From: Aquimarina longa SW024
Lineage (GTDB): Bacteria; Bacteroidota; Bacteroidia; Flavobacteriales; Flavobacteriaceae
DNA length: 64,000 nt
NCBI RefSeq assembly: GCF_001401755.1
Contig: NZ_AVQK01000026.1
Coordinates: 1-64,000 of the forward strand
Direction: 5' to 3'
Shown: piece by piece, positions 25,401 to 35,917 of the stretch
How positions within the stretch are numbered: position 1 is the stretch's first letter
Layout: every line of letters begins with the position of its first letter
Program-made: the position numbers and the translations under genes
Notes under the pieces: model-generated
Told to the model about the DNA's origin: nothing
Database searches by the model: none
The model's input: the letters and a program-made list of their open reading frames with translations, nothing else

Positions 25401-26583
25401 CATATATAGTTAAGAACTGATTAAGTATTAATCCCCAATTGGGTGTTGGAGCTGTCCACTTTTTAGTACTCTGCATTAATGCTAGATATACTGATTTTTT
25501 AAGGGCATCATCTGTTGGGAATGCCATTTTATTTTTAGTGTACTTTCTGATTTTACCATTAAGGTTTTCGATAAGATTGGTAGTGTAAATAATCTTTCTG
25601 ATCTCTATTGGGAAGTCAAAAAATACAGTGAGTTCCTCCCAGTTTCTTTGCCAGGATTGCACCGCATAAGGATATTTGTCATTCCATTTTTCTGCGAATC
25701 GATCTAGTTCTACTTTGGCCATTTCTTTATTTGGAGCATTGTAAATATGCTTCATATCTCCAGTAAATTCTTTTTTGTCTTTCCAGACTACATAACGTGC
25801 ACTATTGCGTATTTGATGCACTACACAGACCTGAGTATCTGCTGTTGGGAATACGTTTTTGATAGATTGAGTAAAGCCATTAAGATTATCTGTTACAGTC
25901 ACCAAAATGTCCTCTACCCCACGAGCTTTCATATCAGTAAGTACGCCTTGCCAAAATGCAGCAGACTCATTATGTCCAAGCCACATTCCCATGAGCTCTT
26001 TACGACCTTCTCGATTAAGCCCAACGGCTAGATAAATGGTTTTGTTTATTACTTTTCCAGCTTGTCTAACCTTAAAGACAATACCATCCATCCACACCAC
26101 GCAATACACATTCTCTAAAGGCCTGTTCTGCCAATCTAGAACGTGTTGATTAACCCTATCAGTAATAATTGAAATCGCTGAAGTAGAGAGTTTAAATCCG
26201 TAGATTTCTTGCAACTCATCTTCAATATCAGAAACACTCATTCCTTTAGCATAAAGAGAGATCACTATGTTTTCAACTGATAAGGAGTTGCTTTTGTGTT
26301 TAGGCACCACAATAGGTTCAAAACTACCTTGACGATCTCTAGGAATCGTAATCTGGCTTTTACCAAATTCAGTCTTGACCTGTTTACTAGTGGTTCCGTT
26401 TCGAGCATTACTGGTAAGGTTCTTGGCATTCTTGGGATAACCCAAGTGAGCATCAAGTTCTCCCTGCAACATTGATTCTAAAGCAGTACTGTGAAGCTGT
26501 TTTAATAAACTGGTTAACTCGGCTTCGGTCTTTAAACCATCCAGTAAGCCACTTTCTAAAAATTGTTTCTTTAAATCTTCCAT
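25381..26583 (-). CDS. IS256-family transposase
   Basis: The 400-residue DDE transposase has the mutator-type (Transposase_mut) domain. The N-terminal '[17 protein letters not shown]' is a family motif. The catalytic triad is Asp in 'VWMDGIVFK', Asp in 'TVTDNLNGF', and Glu in '[17 protein letters not shown]'. '[12 protein letters not shown]' is the typical C/DxxH-like segment. Length is full and the frame is unbroken, so the element can probably move. The gene fills most of the element. Confidence 0.93.
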   Translation of the reverse strand: MEDLKKQFLESGLLDGLKTEAELTSLLKQLHSTALESMLQGELDAHLGYPKNAKNLTSNARNGTTSKQVKTEFGKSQITIPRDRQGSFEPIVVPKHKSNSLSVENIVISLYAKGMSVSDIEDELQEIYGFKLSTSAISIITDRVNQHVLDWQNRPLENVYCVVWMDGIVFKVRQAGKVINKTIYLAVGLNREGRKELMGMWLGHNESAAFWQGVLTDMKARGVEDILVTVTDNLNGFTQSIKNVFPTADTQVCVVHQIRNSARYVVWKDKKEFTGDMKHIYNAPNKEMAKVELDRFAEKWNDKYPYAVQSWQRNWEELTVFFDFPIEIRKIIYTTNLIENLNGKIRKYTKNKMAFPTDDALKKSVYLALMQSTKKWTAPTPNWGLILNQFLTIYEKRVQL

Positions 26584-26613
26584 AAGAAAACTGTGTTATT
26601 AAAATTAAACAAA

Positions 26614-26649
26614 AAAAATTAGGCGGGTTTTAAAACCCGCCTAATTTTT
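26614..26649. terminator. Palindromic hairpin inside the right IS end
   Basis: An 18-bp perfect palindrome centred at 26631/26632, with GGCGGG/CCCGCC in the stem and A/T runs on both sides. It lies upstream of the transposase gene and would stop read-through from the neighbouring minus-strand gene. Confidence 0.7.
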
Positions 26650-26675
26650 ATTTACACAGTTTATTGGACACTACC
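26646..26675 (-). repeat. Right terminal inverted repeat
   Basis: The reverse complement starts GGTAGTGTCCA and ends TGTGTAAATAAAA, pairing with the left end at 25332-25361. Confidence 0.8.
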
Positions 26676-26683
26676 AATGGTAT
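26676..26683. repeat. Target-site duplication, right copy
   Basis: AATGGTAT follows the right inverted repeat and equals the left copy at 25324-25331. Confidence 0.8.
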
Positions 26684-26782
26684 TTACCAATCGTAAAAAT
26701 CTCTGAATAACTTATTGTTTGTCGAAAAAAAATAGAAGTATTGATACTGTCTTGATAAAATTAATGCATGAGATTAGCATTA

Positions 26783-27190
26783 CTATTTATATCTTTTTAA
26801 AATCATATCCTTCCATTCTAAAGCATCTTCCATGGTTTCGAATTGCATAAATTCTTTATTATAAAAGACCTTTTCTATTTTGGTTTGCATTTTTTGTTTT
26901 GGATCGTTGGAGACTACAGAGAACCCAACTAAATTTTTAATTTTAGCTGTTTCAAAGTATATAATGGGGTTTATTGTATATGAATTGATACGGTGTGTGA
27001 TGTAGACGAAGTATTTGTTTTTAAAATGTTTTTCTACAATTTTTACTAAACTATCATTGTGTTCAGGTAGTATAGTAATACCTTCTTTCATAACTGCTAT
27101 TAAATAGTTGTCATATATTTCTATATAAGAAAATTTAGAGTCGTATGAAATAATCATCGAAGGCTGCTTATTAGCTTTTTTAAAAGTCAA
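26783..27190 (-). CDS. Hypothetical protein, possibly STAS/SpoIIAA-like
   Basis: The 135-residue soluble protein has no motif I can name with confidence. It shows a central 'FVYITHRINSYTINP' strand-loop and a C-terminal helix, 'TMEDALEWKDMILKRY', that looks like the last helix of SpoIIAA/STAS-like proteins of Bacteroidota, which have a similar size. That likeness is weak. The gene stands between the IS element and a terminator and has good codon use for this genome. If an active promoter lies within the IS end, expression of neighbours could be altered, but none is visible. Confidence 0.6.
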   Translation of the reverse strand: MTFKKANKQPSMIISYDSKFSYIEIYDNYLIAVMKEGITILPEHNDSLVKIVEKHFKNKYFVYITHRINSYTINPIIYFETAKIKNLVGFSVVSNDPKQKMQTKIEKVFYNKEFMQFETMEDALEWKDMILKRYK

Positions 27191-27314
27191 TTTTGATATG
27201 AAATTTGTGTTATAGAAATGAGCTATTTATTTGTAATTTTAGAATATATAGCAAATTATTTGAAAGCATTTATACTTCATTATTAAACTATATAATGTCA
27301 TGTTTTTATGATGT

Positions 27315-27346
27315 AAAAAAAGCTACTATATAATAGTAGCTTTTTT
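27315..27346 (-). terminator. Hairpin terminator after clpC
   Basis: A stem AAAAAAGCTACTA with TAGTAGCTTTTTT and a 6-base loop lies 16 bases past the clpC stop. It has A and T runs on both sides and can work in either direction. Confidence 0.8.
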
Positions 27347-27361
27347 GATCATTAATTAGTT

Positions 27362-29917
27362 TTATGACTCAGTAGACTCTTCAGCCTTTTTTATCTTAAT
27401 TGTTAATTCTCCTGCATCGTCATCCATATCCATAAAAATACTATCACCTTCTTTTAGCTGAGAGTTAATAATTTCTTCGGCTAGAGCATCTTCAATATAC
27501 TTTTGAATAGCTCTTTTTAAAGGTCTAGCTCCATATTGTCTATCAAATCCTTTTTCTGTGATATAATCTTTAGCTTTTTCGCTTAGAGATAAGTCATATC
27601 CAAGGCCTTTGATTCTACCATATAGCTTATCTAGTTCGATATCAATAATTTTATGAATATCTTCTCTTTCTAATGCGTTGAATACTACTACATCATCTAC
27701 TCGATTTAAAAATTCAGGAGCAAATGCTTTTTTTAAGGCATTTTCTATAACCCCTTTGGCGTAATCGTCTGCTTGTGTTTTTTTTGCGGTAGTTCCAAAA
27801 CCAACTCCTTGTCCAAAATCTTTTAACTTACGAGCTCCAATATTAGAAGTCATAATAATAATAGTATTTCTGAAATCAATTTTTCTACCTAGGCTATCAG
27901 TAAGATATCCATCATCTAATACTTGAAGCATCATGTTAAAAACATCAGGATGCGCTTTTTCAATTTCATCTAATAATATAACAGAGTATGGTTTTCTTCT
28001 TACTTTTTCTGTAAGTTGCCCTCCTTCTTCATAACCCACATATCCAGGAGGAGCTCCAATAAGTCTTGAAACTGCAAATTTTTCCATATACTCACTCATG
28101 TCAACACGGATAAGAGTATCTTCACTGTCAAAAAGCTCTCTGGCAAGTACTTTGGCTAATTGTGTTTTACCAACCCCAGTTTGACCTAAGAATATAAATG
28201 ATCCGATAGGTTTATTAGGATCTTTAAGACCTGCACGATTACGTTGTATTGCTTTTACAACTTTGCTAACGGCTTCATTCTGCCCAATAACTTTTCCCAT
28301 AATGAGGCTTGGTAATTCTGCAAGTTTATTGCTCTCGGTCTGGGCAATACGATTTACAGGAATCCCTGTCATCATTGATACTACGTCTGCTACATTATCC
28401 TCGTTTACTATTTCTTTATGTAGTTTTGAGTCTTTTTCCCATTGTTCCTGAGCCGTAGCTAATTCTTTTTCAAGATTTTTTTCATCATCTCTAAGCTTTG
28501 CCGCTTCTTCGTATTTTTGTTTTTTAACGACGCTGTTTTTAAGTTCTCTTACTTCTTCAAGTTTTTTCTCGAGATCTAATATTCTTTTAGGAACATCTAT
28601 ATTTGTGATATGTACTCTAGATCCTGCTTCGTCTAAAGCATCAATAGCTTTGTCTGGCAAGAAACGATCTGTCATATATCGATTTGTTAACTTTACACAA
28701 GCTTCAATAGCTTCTGGAGTATAGTTTACATTATGATGTTCTTCATATTTTTCTTTAATATTGTTAAGAATTTCTATTGTTTCTTCAATATTTGTAGGCT
28801 CTACAATTACTTTTTGAAAACGTCTTTCTAAAGCACCGTCTTTTTCTATATACTGGCGATATTCATCTAGTGTTGTTGCTCCAATACATTGTATTTCTCC
28901 TCTTGCTAAAGCAGGCTTAAACATATTAGAGGCATCAAGGCTTCCAGTTGCTCCACCAGCACCAACAATAGTATGAATTTCATCTATAAAAAGAATAATA
29001 TCATCATTCTTTTCCAATTCATTCATTACTGCTTTCATTCGTTCTTCGAACTGTCCTCTATATTTTGTTCCTGCAACTAAGCTAGCTAAATCAAGAGTTA
29101 CAACTCTTTTATCAAATAGTATTCTAGAAACTTTACGCTTTACTATCCTTAGAGCGAGCCCTTCTGCAATGGCAGATTTACCTACTCCCGGTTCTCCTAT
29201 TAATAGAGGATTATTTTTTTTACGTCTACTAAGTATCTGAGATACTCGTTCTATCTCTTTTGATCTTCCTACTACTGGATCAAGTTTACCTTCTTCTGCC
29301 ATGGTTGTTAAGTCACGACCGAAATTATCCAGAACAGGAGTTTTAGATTTTTTTCCTGCTTTATTACCTCCGGTAGGAGAATTAAAAGGGTTTTCTTTAG
29401 CGGAGTCTCCTGTTAAGTCGTCATCTTCTGAGAAAGATTCTGCTTTTGGGTTGTCTATATATTCGTCTTCGTTAGCAATCATAAACTTAAATTGGTCTTT
29501 AACGTTATCATAATCTACTTTTAAACGATTTAAAAGCTTTGTAGTTGGGTCATTTTCATTTCTCAAAATACATAATAGAAGATGAGCAGTATTAATAGAG
29601 GAACTTTGAAATAATTTTGCTTCTAAAAAAGTAGTTTTTAAAGCTCTTTCTGCCTGCCTTGTTAAATGTAAATTTTTTTTCTCATTTGAGGCAATCGCAA
29701 TACTAGGATTTGCAGGGCTGAGAATTTCAACCTTTCTTCTTAGGTTTGTTAGATCTATATCTAAAGCATCAAGGATATTGATCGCTTTTCCGCTTCCATC
29801 ACGTAATAACCCTAGCATAAGATGCTCTGTACCAATAAAGTCATGCCCTAGCCGTAGTGCTTCTTCTTTACTGTACGCAATAACATCTTTAACTCTAGGG
29901 GAAAAATTATCATCCAT
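27362..29917 (-). CDS. clpC: ATP-dependent Clp protease ATP-binding subunit ClpC
   Basis: The 851-residue AAA+ unfoldase feeds proteins to ClpP. It has a double Clp N-domain (about residues 1-150), a first ATPase domain with Walker A 'GEPGVGKS' at 241-248, a UVR motif in the middle domain ('[13 protein letters not shown]'), and a second ATPase domain with 'GQTGVGKT'. The UVR motif marks ClpC rather than ClpA or ClpB. Length is normal. ClpC manages damaged and tagged proteins in the cytoplasm. It is divergent from gyrA. Confidence 0.93.
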   Translation of the reverse strand: MDDNFSPRVKDVIAYSKEEALRLGHDFIGTEHLMLGLLRDGSGKAINILDALDIDLTNLRRKVEILSPANPSIAIASNEKKNLHLTRQAERALKTTFLEAKLFQSSSINTAHLLLCILRNENDPTTKLLNRLKVDYDNVKDQFKFMIANEDEYIDNPKAESFSEDDDLTGDSAKENPFNSPTGGNKAGKKSKTPVLDNFGRDLTTMAEEGKLDPVVGRSKEIERVSQILSRRKKNNPLLIGEPGVGKSAIAEGLALRIVKRKVSRILFDKRVVTLDLASLVAGTKYRGQFEERMKAVMNELEKNDDIILFIDEIHTIVGAGGATGSLDASNMFKPALARGEIQCIGATTLDEYRQYIEKDGALERRFQKVIVEPTNIEETIEILNNIKEKYEEHHNVNYTPEAIEACVKLTNRYMTDRFLPDKAIDALDEAGSRVHITNIDVPKRILDLEKKLEEVRELKNSVVKKQKYEEAAKLRDDEKNLEKELATAQEQWEKDSKLHKEIVNEDNVADVVSMMTGIPVNRIAQTESNKLAELPSLIMGKVIGQNEAVSKVVKAIQRNRAGLKDPNKPIGSFIFLGQTGVGKTQLAKVLARELFDSEDTLIRVDMSEYMEKFAVSRLIGAPPGYVGYEEGGQLTEKVRRKPYSVILLDEIEKAHPDVFNMMLQVLDDGYLTDSLGRKIDFRNTIIIMTSNIGARKLKDFGQGVGFGTTAKKTQADDYAKGVIENALKKAFAPEFLNRVDDVVVFNALEREDIHKIIDIELDKLYGRIKGLGYDLSLSEKAKDYITEKGFDRQYGARPLKRAIQKYIEDALAEEIINSQLKEGDSIFMDMDDDAGELTIKIKKAEESTES

Positions 29918-30298
29918 AAAATTATTCTCTTTCTTTGTTCTTTATAACTAAAATAGTAATTTTTAGAATTACATTTACAAAAACTATTCCTTTTAATCGA
30001 TCATTAACATATATCTACTAGTAAAATGAAATTTTGTCATGAAATTTTAGTTCTAAAAAAGCATTAATTCTATCCATATCTTTAAACTCTATATGCATTA
30101 TTTTTTTACTTCTATTGGGTAAATAGACAAAAAAAGCTTTAATAATCAAAATCGAATATAATAGACTTATTAACTAAATATGTCCTTACTATTGTTAATA
30201 AATTACGTATATTACATAAGTAATTAGATGTTAAAGCTGTCCTAATTTACTTAAATTAGCGCGTTTAATTAATCAATTTTAGAATAAAATAAATTTTT
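29918..30298. other. Divergent promoter region of clpC and gyrA
   Basis: These 381 AT-rich bases hold the start regions of both genes. I find no gene, no clear TTG/TAnnTTTG pair and no heat-shock operator such as CIRCE. Confidence 0.45.
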
Positions 30299-32842
30299 AT
30301 GGCTGAAGGAGAAAAGCTTATACCCATCAATATAGAAGATGAGATGAAATCTGCATACATTGATTATTCAATGTCTGTTATTGTATCTCGTGCGCTTCCA
30401 GATGTTAGAGATGGTCTTAAGCCCGTGCATAGACGTGTTTTATATGGGATGTATGAATTAGGTGTTAAAGCAAATAGTGCTCACAAGAAATCTGCAAGAA
30501 TTGTAGGAGAGGTACTTGGTAAGTATCACCCTCATGGTGATACTTCGGTATATGATACTATGGTTCGTATGGCTCAGGAATGGAGTCTAAGATATATGCT
30601 AGTAGACGGTCAAGGTAACTTCGGTTCTGTTGATGGGGATAGCCCTGCTGCAATGCGTTATACAGAAGCAAGAATGCGTAAGATATCAGAAGATATGCTT
30701 GCAGATATAGAAAAAGAAACAGTAGATCATACATTTAATTTTGATGATACATTACAAGAACCAACGGTTTTGCCGACAAGAGTTCCTGGATTATTGATTA
30801 ATGGAGCTTCTGGTATTGCGGTTGGTATGGCTACAAATATGCCTCCTCATAACTTAAGTGAAGTTGTTGATGGTACTGTAGCATATATCGATAATAATGA
30901 TATTGAAGTTGATGAGCTGATACAATATATTAAAGCTCCAGATTTTCCTACTGGAGGTACAATTTATGGTTATGATGGTGTTAGAGAGGCTTTTAAAACA
31001 GGTAGAGGAAGGGTCGTTATACGAGCTAAAGCAAGTTTTGAAGAGGTAAATGGAAGAGAGTGTATTATTGTTTCCGAGATACCATATCAGGTTAACAAGG
31101 CCGATATGATTAAAAAAACAGCTGACCTAGTTAATGATAAAAAGATCGACGGTATTGCTACTATACGTGATGAATCTGATAGAAAGGGTATGCGTATTGT
31201 ATATATATTAAAAAGAGATGCAATCCCTAATATTGTTTTAAATCTTTTATATAAATATACAGCATTACAATCTTCTTTTAGCGTCAATAACATAGCACTA
31301 GTTAATGGAAGACCTCAGTTATTGAATGTAAAAGAGATGATCCATTACTTTGTAGAACATAGACACGAGGTAGTTGTTCGTCGAACCAAATATGAATTAC
31401 GAAAAGCAGAAGAAAGAGCTCATATATTAGAGGGTTTAATTATAGCTTCTGATAATATTGATGAGGTAATTGCACTAATTAGAGCTTCTTCTAATGCAGA
31501 TGAAGCCCGTGAGAAATTAATTAAACGATTTGAATTATCTGAAATACAGGCAAAAGCGATTGTAGAAATGCGTCTACGTCAGCTAACAGGTCTGGAACAA
31601 GATAAATTGCGAGCAGAGTATGACGAATTAATGAAGACTATCGAAGATCTTAAAGATATCTTAGATAAGAAAGAACGCAGAATGCAAATCATTAAGGATG
31701 AGCTTGCTCAAGTAAAAGAAAAGTATGGTGATGAACGTCGTTCTCAGATAGAATATGCAGGAGGAGATCTAAGCATAGAAGATATGATTCCTGATGAGAA
31801 AGTGGTGATTACCATTTCACATGCTGGATATATAAAAAGAACCTCTCTTAATGAGTATAAAAAACAAAATAGGGGAGGAGTAGGACAAAAGGGAAGTACT
31901 ACACGTAATGAAGATTTTCTAGAACATCTATTTGTAGGGACCAATCATCAATATATGTTATTCTTTACCCAAAAAGGAAAATGTTTCTGGATGCGAGTAT
32001 ATGAAATCCCAGAGGGTAGTAAAACTTCTAAAGGTAGGGCTATCCAAAACCTGATTAATATCCATAATGATGATAAAGTAAAAGCTTTTATCTGTACTCA
32101 AGATCTTAAAGATGAAGAGTATATTAATTCTCATTATGTCATTATGGCAACTAAAAAAGGTCAGGTCAAAAAGACATCCTTAGAGCAATACTCAAGACCA
32201 AGAACAAATGGAATTAATGCTATTACTATAAAAGATGATGATGAACTCTTGGAAGCTAAACTAACTGATGGTAAAAGCCAAGTGATGTTAGCGGTAAAAT
32301 CAGGTAAAGCAATACGATTTGAAGAGGAGAAAACTAGACCAATGGGGCGCGGAGCATCTGGAGTAAGAGGTATACGATTAGCTAATGATGCAGATGAAGT
32401 GATTGGAATGGTTGCAGTAAATGAAATGGATAGTAATATCTTAGTGGTTTCAGAAAACGGATATGGAAAAAGATCTAAATTAGAAGATTATAGAATAACG
32501 AATAGAGGAGGAAAAGGTGTTAAAACTATTTCTGTAACTGAAAAAACAGGGAATCTAGTTGCGATTAAAAATGTAACTGATTTAGATGATCTTATGATTA
32601 TAAATAAATCTGGAATTGCTATTCGATTAGCTATAGAAGATTTACGAGTTATGGGGCGTGCAACACAAGGAGTTCGGCTTATTAATTTAAAAGGTAAAGA
32701 CTCTATTGCAGCAGTGGCAAAAGTTATGCACGATGAAGATGATATAGATCAAGATGGAAGCATAGAAGAAGAGGATTCTTCTATCATAAATCCTGACGCA
32801 GCTTCTGATGGCACGAATATTGATAATAAAACGGAACAATAA
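30299..32842 (+). CDS. gyrA: DNA gyrase subunit A
   Basis: The 847-residue protein is the DNA-cutting subunit of gyrase. Tyr121 in '[10 protein letters not shown]' is the catalytic tyrosine. The quinolone region reads '[11 protein letters not shown]', with Thr82, Ser83 and Asp86, meaning none of the usual bulky resistance substitutions is seen. The C-terminal half has six beta-pinwheel blades with the GyrA-box '[11 protein letters not shown]' at about residue 525, the mark of gyrase rather than topoisomerase IV. The end is acidic. It is followed 26 bases later by a TPR protein gene, as in many Flavobacteriaceae. Confidence 0.95.
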   Translation: MAEGEKLIPINIEDEMKSAYIDYSMSVIVSRALPDVRDGLKPVHRRVLYGMYELGVKANSAHKKSARIVGEVLGKYHPHGDTSVYDTMVRMAQEWSLRYMLVDGQGNFGSVDGDSPAAMRYTEARMRKISEDMLADIEKETVDHTFNFDDTLQEPTVLPTRVPGLLINGASGIAVGMATNMPPHNLSEVVDGTVAYIDNNDIEVDELIQYIKAPDFPTGGTIYGYDGVREAFKTGRGRVVIRAKASFEEVNGRECIIVSEIPYQVNKADMIKKTADLVNDKKIDGIATIRDESDRKGMRIVYILKRDAIPNIVLNLLYKYTALQSSFSVNNIALVNGRPQLLNVKEMIHYFVEHRHEVVVRRTKYELRKAEERAHILEGLIIASDNIDEVIALIRASSNADEAREKLIKRFELSEIQAKAIVEMRLRQLTGLEQDKLRAEYDELMKTIEDLKDILDKKERRMQIIKDELAQVKEKYGDERRSQIEYAGGDLSIEDMIPDEKVVITISHAGYIKRTSLNEYKKQNRGGVGQKGSTTRNEDFLEHLFVGTNHQYMLFFTQKGKCFWMRVYEIPEGSKTSKGRAIQNLINIHNDDKVKAFICTQDLKDEEYINSHYVIMATKKGQVKKTSLEQYSRPRTNGINAITIKDDDELLEAKLTDGKSQVMLAVKSGKAIRFEEEKTRPMGRGASGVRGIRLANDADEVIGMVAVNEMDSNILVVSENGYGKRSKLEDYRITNRGGKGVKTISVTEKTGNLVAIKNVTDLDDLMIINKSGIAIRLAIEDLRVMGRATQGVRLINLKGKDSIAAVAKVMHDEDDIDQDGSIEEEDSSIINPDAASDGTNIDNKTEQ

Positions 32843-32868
32843 TTAAATCTTATTTAAAAACACAAGTA

Positions 32869-34143
32869 ATGAAAACTAAATTTATCGTAGTACTAATGTT
32901 AGCGTTTAGTGCTATTGGGTTCTCCCAGAAACAGGCATTAAAATCAGCTTCGAAGGCTATAAAATCTGGTAATTTCGATGTCGCTAGTGAAGCGTTAAAA
33001 GCAGCAGAAGGACAGCTGAATATTGCTGATGAAAAAATGAAAGCACAGTACTATTATCTTAAAGGACAGGTTTTAGCCTCTTCCGCAGGAGAATCTTTAG
33101 AAAAAATAGAAGGTGCAGCTAATGCTTACAATAAAACAATTGAAATAGAAAAAGCAGCAAAAGGATCTAAGTATAGTGCTGATGCAAATCAAAAAATACA
33201 ACTATTACGTCAATCTTTAGTTGAAAATGCAATTAAAGATCAGAATTCGAAAAATTATAAAGGAGCTTCAGAAAAACTTTATTTAGGATATAAAACTAAT
33301 AAAGCTGATACTACATACCTATATTATGCAGCAGGTAATGCTGTTAATGGTAAAAACTATGATGATGCATTAAAGTATTATGAAGAATTAAAAACAATAG
33401 GATTTAGTGGAATAAAGACAGAGTTCGTAGCGACTAATAAAGAAACAGGAGAAGTAGAGCCTTTTGATTCAAAACAAACAAGAGATTTTTCTGTAAAGTC
33501 AGGAGCATACATCAAGCCTGAAACACGTAAATTAACATCTAAAAGAGGAGAAATAGCAAAAAATATTGCCTTAATATACATGACTCAAGGTAAAGATAAA
33601 GAAGCTATAGCTGCAATAGAAGATGCTAAAAAAGAAAACCCAGAGGATACAGCTTTACTACAAGGAGAAGCAGATATACACTATAAATTAGGAAACGTCG
33701 CAAAGTATAAAGAGATCATGGAAAAGATCGTAGCTAATGATCCAGAAAATCCTGATTTATTATATAATTTGGGAGTTAGTGCTTCTCGTTTAGGAGATAA
33801 TGATCAAGCACTTAGTTATTATGAGAAAGCATTAAAGTTAAAACCAGATTATACTGCAGCACAGATTAATATTGCTTCTATGATACTAAGCAAAGAGACT
33901 AAAATTGTAGAAGAAATGAATGGTTTAGGAACATCTTCTAAAGATAATAAGAGATATGATGTACTTACAAAAGAAAGAGAAAATCTATATAAAAGTGCAG
34001 TGCCATATTTAGAGGGAGCTTTAAAAAATAGCCCTGATAATATAGATGCAATACGTACATTGATGAATATATTCTATCAACTTGATGATCCTAAAGCTGC
34101 TGAAATGAAGAGTAAGCTTAAAGCATTAGAAGGAGGTAATTAA
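32869..34143 (+). CDS. Exported tetratricopeptide repeat protein
   Basis: The 424-residue protein has a signal peptide ending 'AIGFSQ' near residue 20 and is built from helix-turn-helix repeats. Clear TPR units are near residues 20-90, 225-290 ('GKDKEAIAAIEDAKKENPED') and 290-325 ('PDLLYNLGVSASRLGDNDQALSYYEKALKLKPDY'). It is therefore a periplasmic or membrane-associated scaffold protein with no enzyme motif. Its gene follows gyrA by 26 bases and ends at a hairpin terminator, so it shares the gyrA transcript. The reason for this link is unknown. Confidence 0.82.
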   Translation: MKTKFIVVLMLAFSAIGFSQKQALKSASKAIKSGNFDVASEALKAAEGQLNIADEKMKAQYYYLKGQVLASSAGESLEKIEGAANAYNKTIEIEKAAKGSKYSADANQKIQLLRQSLVENAIKDQNSKNYKGASEKLYLGYKTNKADTTYLYYAAGNAVNGKNYDDALKYYEELKTIGFSGIKTEFVATNKETGEVEPFDSKQTRDFSVKSGAYIKPETRKLTSKRGEIAKNIALIYMTQGKDKEAIAAIEDAKKENPEDTALLQGEADIHYKLGNVAKYKEIMEKIVANDPENPDLLYNLGVSASRLGDNDQALSYYEKALKLKPDYTAAQINIASMILSKETKIVEEMNGLGTSSKDNKRYDVLTKERENLYKSAVPYLEGALKNSPDNIDAIRTLMNIFYQLDDPKAAEMKSKLKALEGGN

Positions 34144-34174
34144 TAATATATTCAATATCTAAAAATTAATACAT

Positions 34175-34210
34175 AAAAGACCATCTAAAATATATTTTAG
34201 ATGGTCTTTT
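34175..34210. terminator. 18-bp hairpin terminator after the gyrA-TPR unit
   Basis: The arms 34175-34192 and 34193-34210 are exact reverse complements (AAAAGACCATCT... with AGATGGTCTTTT). The stem ends in T4, with weak T content after. Confidence 0.75.
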
Positions 34211-34355
34211 GCTTTACTTATAATTATCAAATACCATATTTGTATTGTTGTGATGTATAGAAAATTTATGTAATATGCATTAGTTTAATTATTTTAGAGA
34301 GGAAATATTATGACTATATATAATTATCAGAGATAATCAATAAACTAAAATATGT

Positions 34356-34910
34356 ATGAATAGAACTATTGAGTTTCCATCCAAAGATGAATACCCAATT
34401 TATGCAGAAATGTATATGAAATGGAGTAAGCAAGATGGAAGTCTTCTTCAACAACTCGAAGATAGTTTAAGCAAAACAAAGAAATTGATTAAAACGCTAT
34501 CCAATGAAGAGTTAAATTTTAGATATAGTAAAAATAAATGGTCAATAAAAGAGGTGTTAGTTCATATAATTGATGATGAGAGAATCTATGGTTATAGAGC
34601 TCTTGCTTTTGCAAGAAATGATGAAACTAACTTGCCAGGATTTGAGCAAAATGATTATAATGATAACTCGGATACAGCTGAAAGAACAATTGATAATATA
34701 ATGCAAGAATTTGAAGCAGTTCGAATATCTACTATAAAATTATTTAATGGATTTTCTAATAAAGCGCTTATAAGAAAAGGAACAGCTAATGGTAATGTAG
34801 CAAGTACACGGGCTTTAGGATATCATATTTTAGGACATGAATTACATCATATTAATATAATAGAAAATATATATATGAAAAAATTTAAAGAACAGGAAAA
34901 TAGTTATTAA
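34356..34910 (+). CDS. DinB superfamily protein
   Basis: The 184-residue protein has the four-helix DinB form. The first helix end has 'NKWSIKEVLVHIIDDER' with a metal His, and the last helix 'LGYHILGHELHHINII' holds the two other His residues. The start 'MNRTIEFPSKDEYPIYAEMYMKW' is typical of the DinB/YfiT-like group in this phylum. Substrates may be thiols such as bacillithiol, but this is not shown. It stands as a single gene. Confidence 0.8.
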   Translation: MNRTIEFPSKDEYPIYAEMYMKWSKQDGSLLQQLEDSLSKTKKLIKTLSNEELNFRYSKNKWSIKEVLVHIIDDERIYGYRALAFARNDETNLPGFEQNDYNDNSDTAERTIDNIMQEFEAVRISTIKLFNGFSNKALIRKGTANGNVASTRALGYHILGHELHHINIIENIYMKKFKEQENSY

Positions 34911-35021
34911 TCAAATCTATATCGGTCTAGAGATATAGTTTATAACTAATATAGAATTATATATTAATGTAAGTATATGTTATATATGATTATGTATTAG
35001 AGTAAGAATCAGAAAAAAAAT

Positions 35022-35825
35022 ATGGGATTATTTTCAAAATTGTTTAGTAAAAAGGAAAGTAAAAGACAATTAGAAGAACAGAAGTTATTCTATGCTCAAC
35101 AAAATGAAAAAATGGAAAGAGCCTATGCTCAGGCTAAACAAACTTTTAATTATTTTTGGAGAGAATTATATTGGGAATACAGAAGAATTGTACCTGCGCT
35201 TGATTTATCAATAGTTAAAATTCCTTTTGAACAAAAATTTGAAACGATTAAAGAACCAGTTGTAGAGCATATGTGGATTAATCAAATTGATTTTGATGGA
35301 GAAAACATTAGTGGTATTCTAATGAACTCCCCAAATCGGTTAACTAATATTTCTAAAGGTGATAGTATTATAATACCATTAGATAAGATAAGTGATTGGA
35401 TGTTTGCAATAAGAGGAAAAACTTATGGAGGATTTACTATACAAATGTTGCGGTCGGATATGGAAGAAAATGAAAGGGCAGAACATGATAAAGCTTGGGG
35501 GTTAGATTTTGGAGATTATAATGATATCCAAACTGTATTTGAGCAGAAAGTACATCCAGAAAACTTGATAGAACATCCCATGAGTAAAAATATGAAAGGA
35601 AAAGTTAGAAGTGAATATTTAAAGGGAAACTTTGATGGTATAACTTCTAAAGATGAAAACGGCTTAACGATGCTACATAATGAAACTATTGCAGGAAATA
35701 AGACTATAATTGATGTTTTACTGAAAATAGGGATTGATAAAGAAGCAAAAACTAACACCGGAAAAACTGCATTAGATTATGCTAAATCTCTAAATTGGGA
35801 GCATATCATACCTGTTTTAAAATAG
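35022..35825 (+). CDS. DUF2314 and ankyrin repeat protein
   Basis: The 267-residue protein has three parts. A charged helix (about residues 1-55, 'LFSKKESKRQLEEQKLFY') comes first. A DUF2314-type domain follows at about 75-140, with 'EHMWINQIDFDGENISGILMNSP' and 'DKISDWMFAIRGKTYGGFT'. The C-terminal ankyrin unit covers about 205-267, with 'DENGLTMLHNETIAGNKTIIDVLL' and 'NTGKTALDYAKSLNW'. DUF2314 has no known function; ankyrins bind proteins. The protein has no signal peptide. It is a single gene closed by a terminator. Confidence 0.75.
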   Translation: MGLFSKLFSKKESKRQLEEQKLFYAQQNEKMERAYAQAKQTFNYFWRELYWEYRRIVPALDLSIVKIPFEQKFETIKEPVVEHMWINQIDFDGENISGILMNSPNRLTNISKGDSIIIPLDKISDWMFAIRGKTYGGFTIQMLRSDMEENERAEHDKAWGLDFGDYNDIQTVFEQKVHPENLIEHPMSKNMKGKVRSEYLKGNFDGITSKDENGLTMLHNETIAGNKTIIDVLLKIGIDKEAKTNTGKTALDYAKSLNWEHIIPVLK

Positions 35826-35850
35826 AATTAACACCATCTATAAAAAGAGA

Positions 35851-35884
35851 TAAAAGCGACTGTCTTTTGGGGCAGTCGCTTTTA
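35851..35884 (+). terminator. Hairpin terminator after the DUF2314 gene
   Basis: A 12-bp stem TAAAAGCGACTG with CAGTCGCTTTTA and a 10-base loop lies between two convergent genes. It can also serve pheT on the other strand. Confidence 0.8.
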
Positions 35885-35917
35885 TATTTAATAAATGAAT
35901 TATGTTACAAAGATGAA

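Larger units (their letters stand above)
25332..26675. mobile_element. Intact IS256-family insertion sequence, 1344 bp
   Basis: The element carries one complete transposase gene and imperfect 30-bp terminal inverted repeats. The left is 25332-25361, with GTATCCA and TGTGTAAATAAAA blocks; the right is 26646-26675 in reverse orientation, with GTGTCCA and the same 13-base inner block. The ends are flanked by an 8-bp direct repeat. A hairpin inside each end, with a T-run facing inward, would stop outside transcripts from reaching the transposase. The insertion lies between the rny terminator and a hypothetical gene, so it breaks no gene. Intact ends and duplication point to recent movement. Confidence 0.88.
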
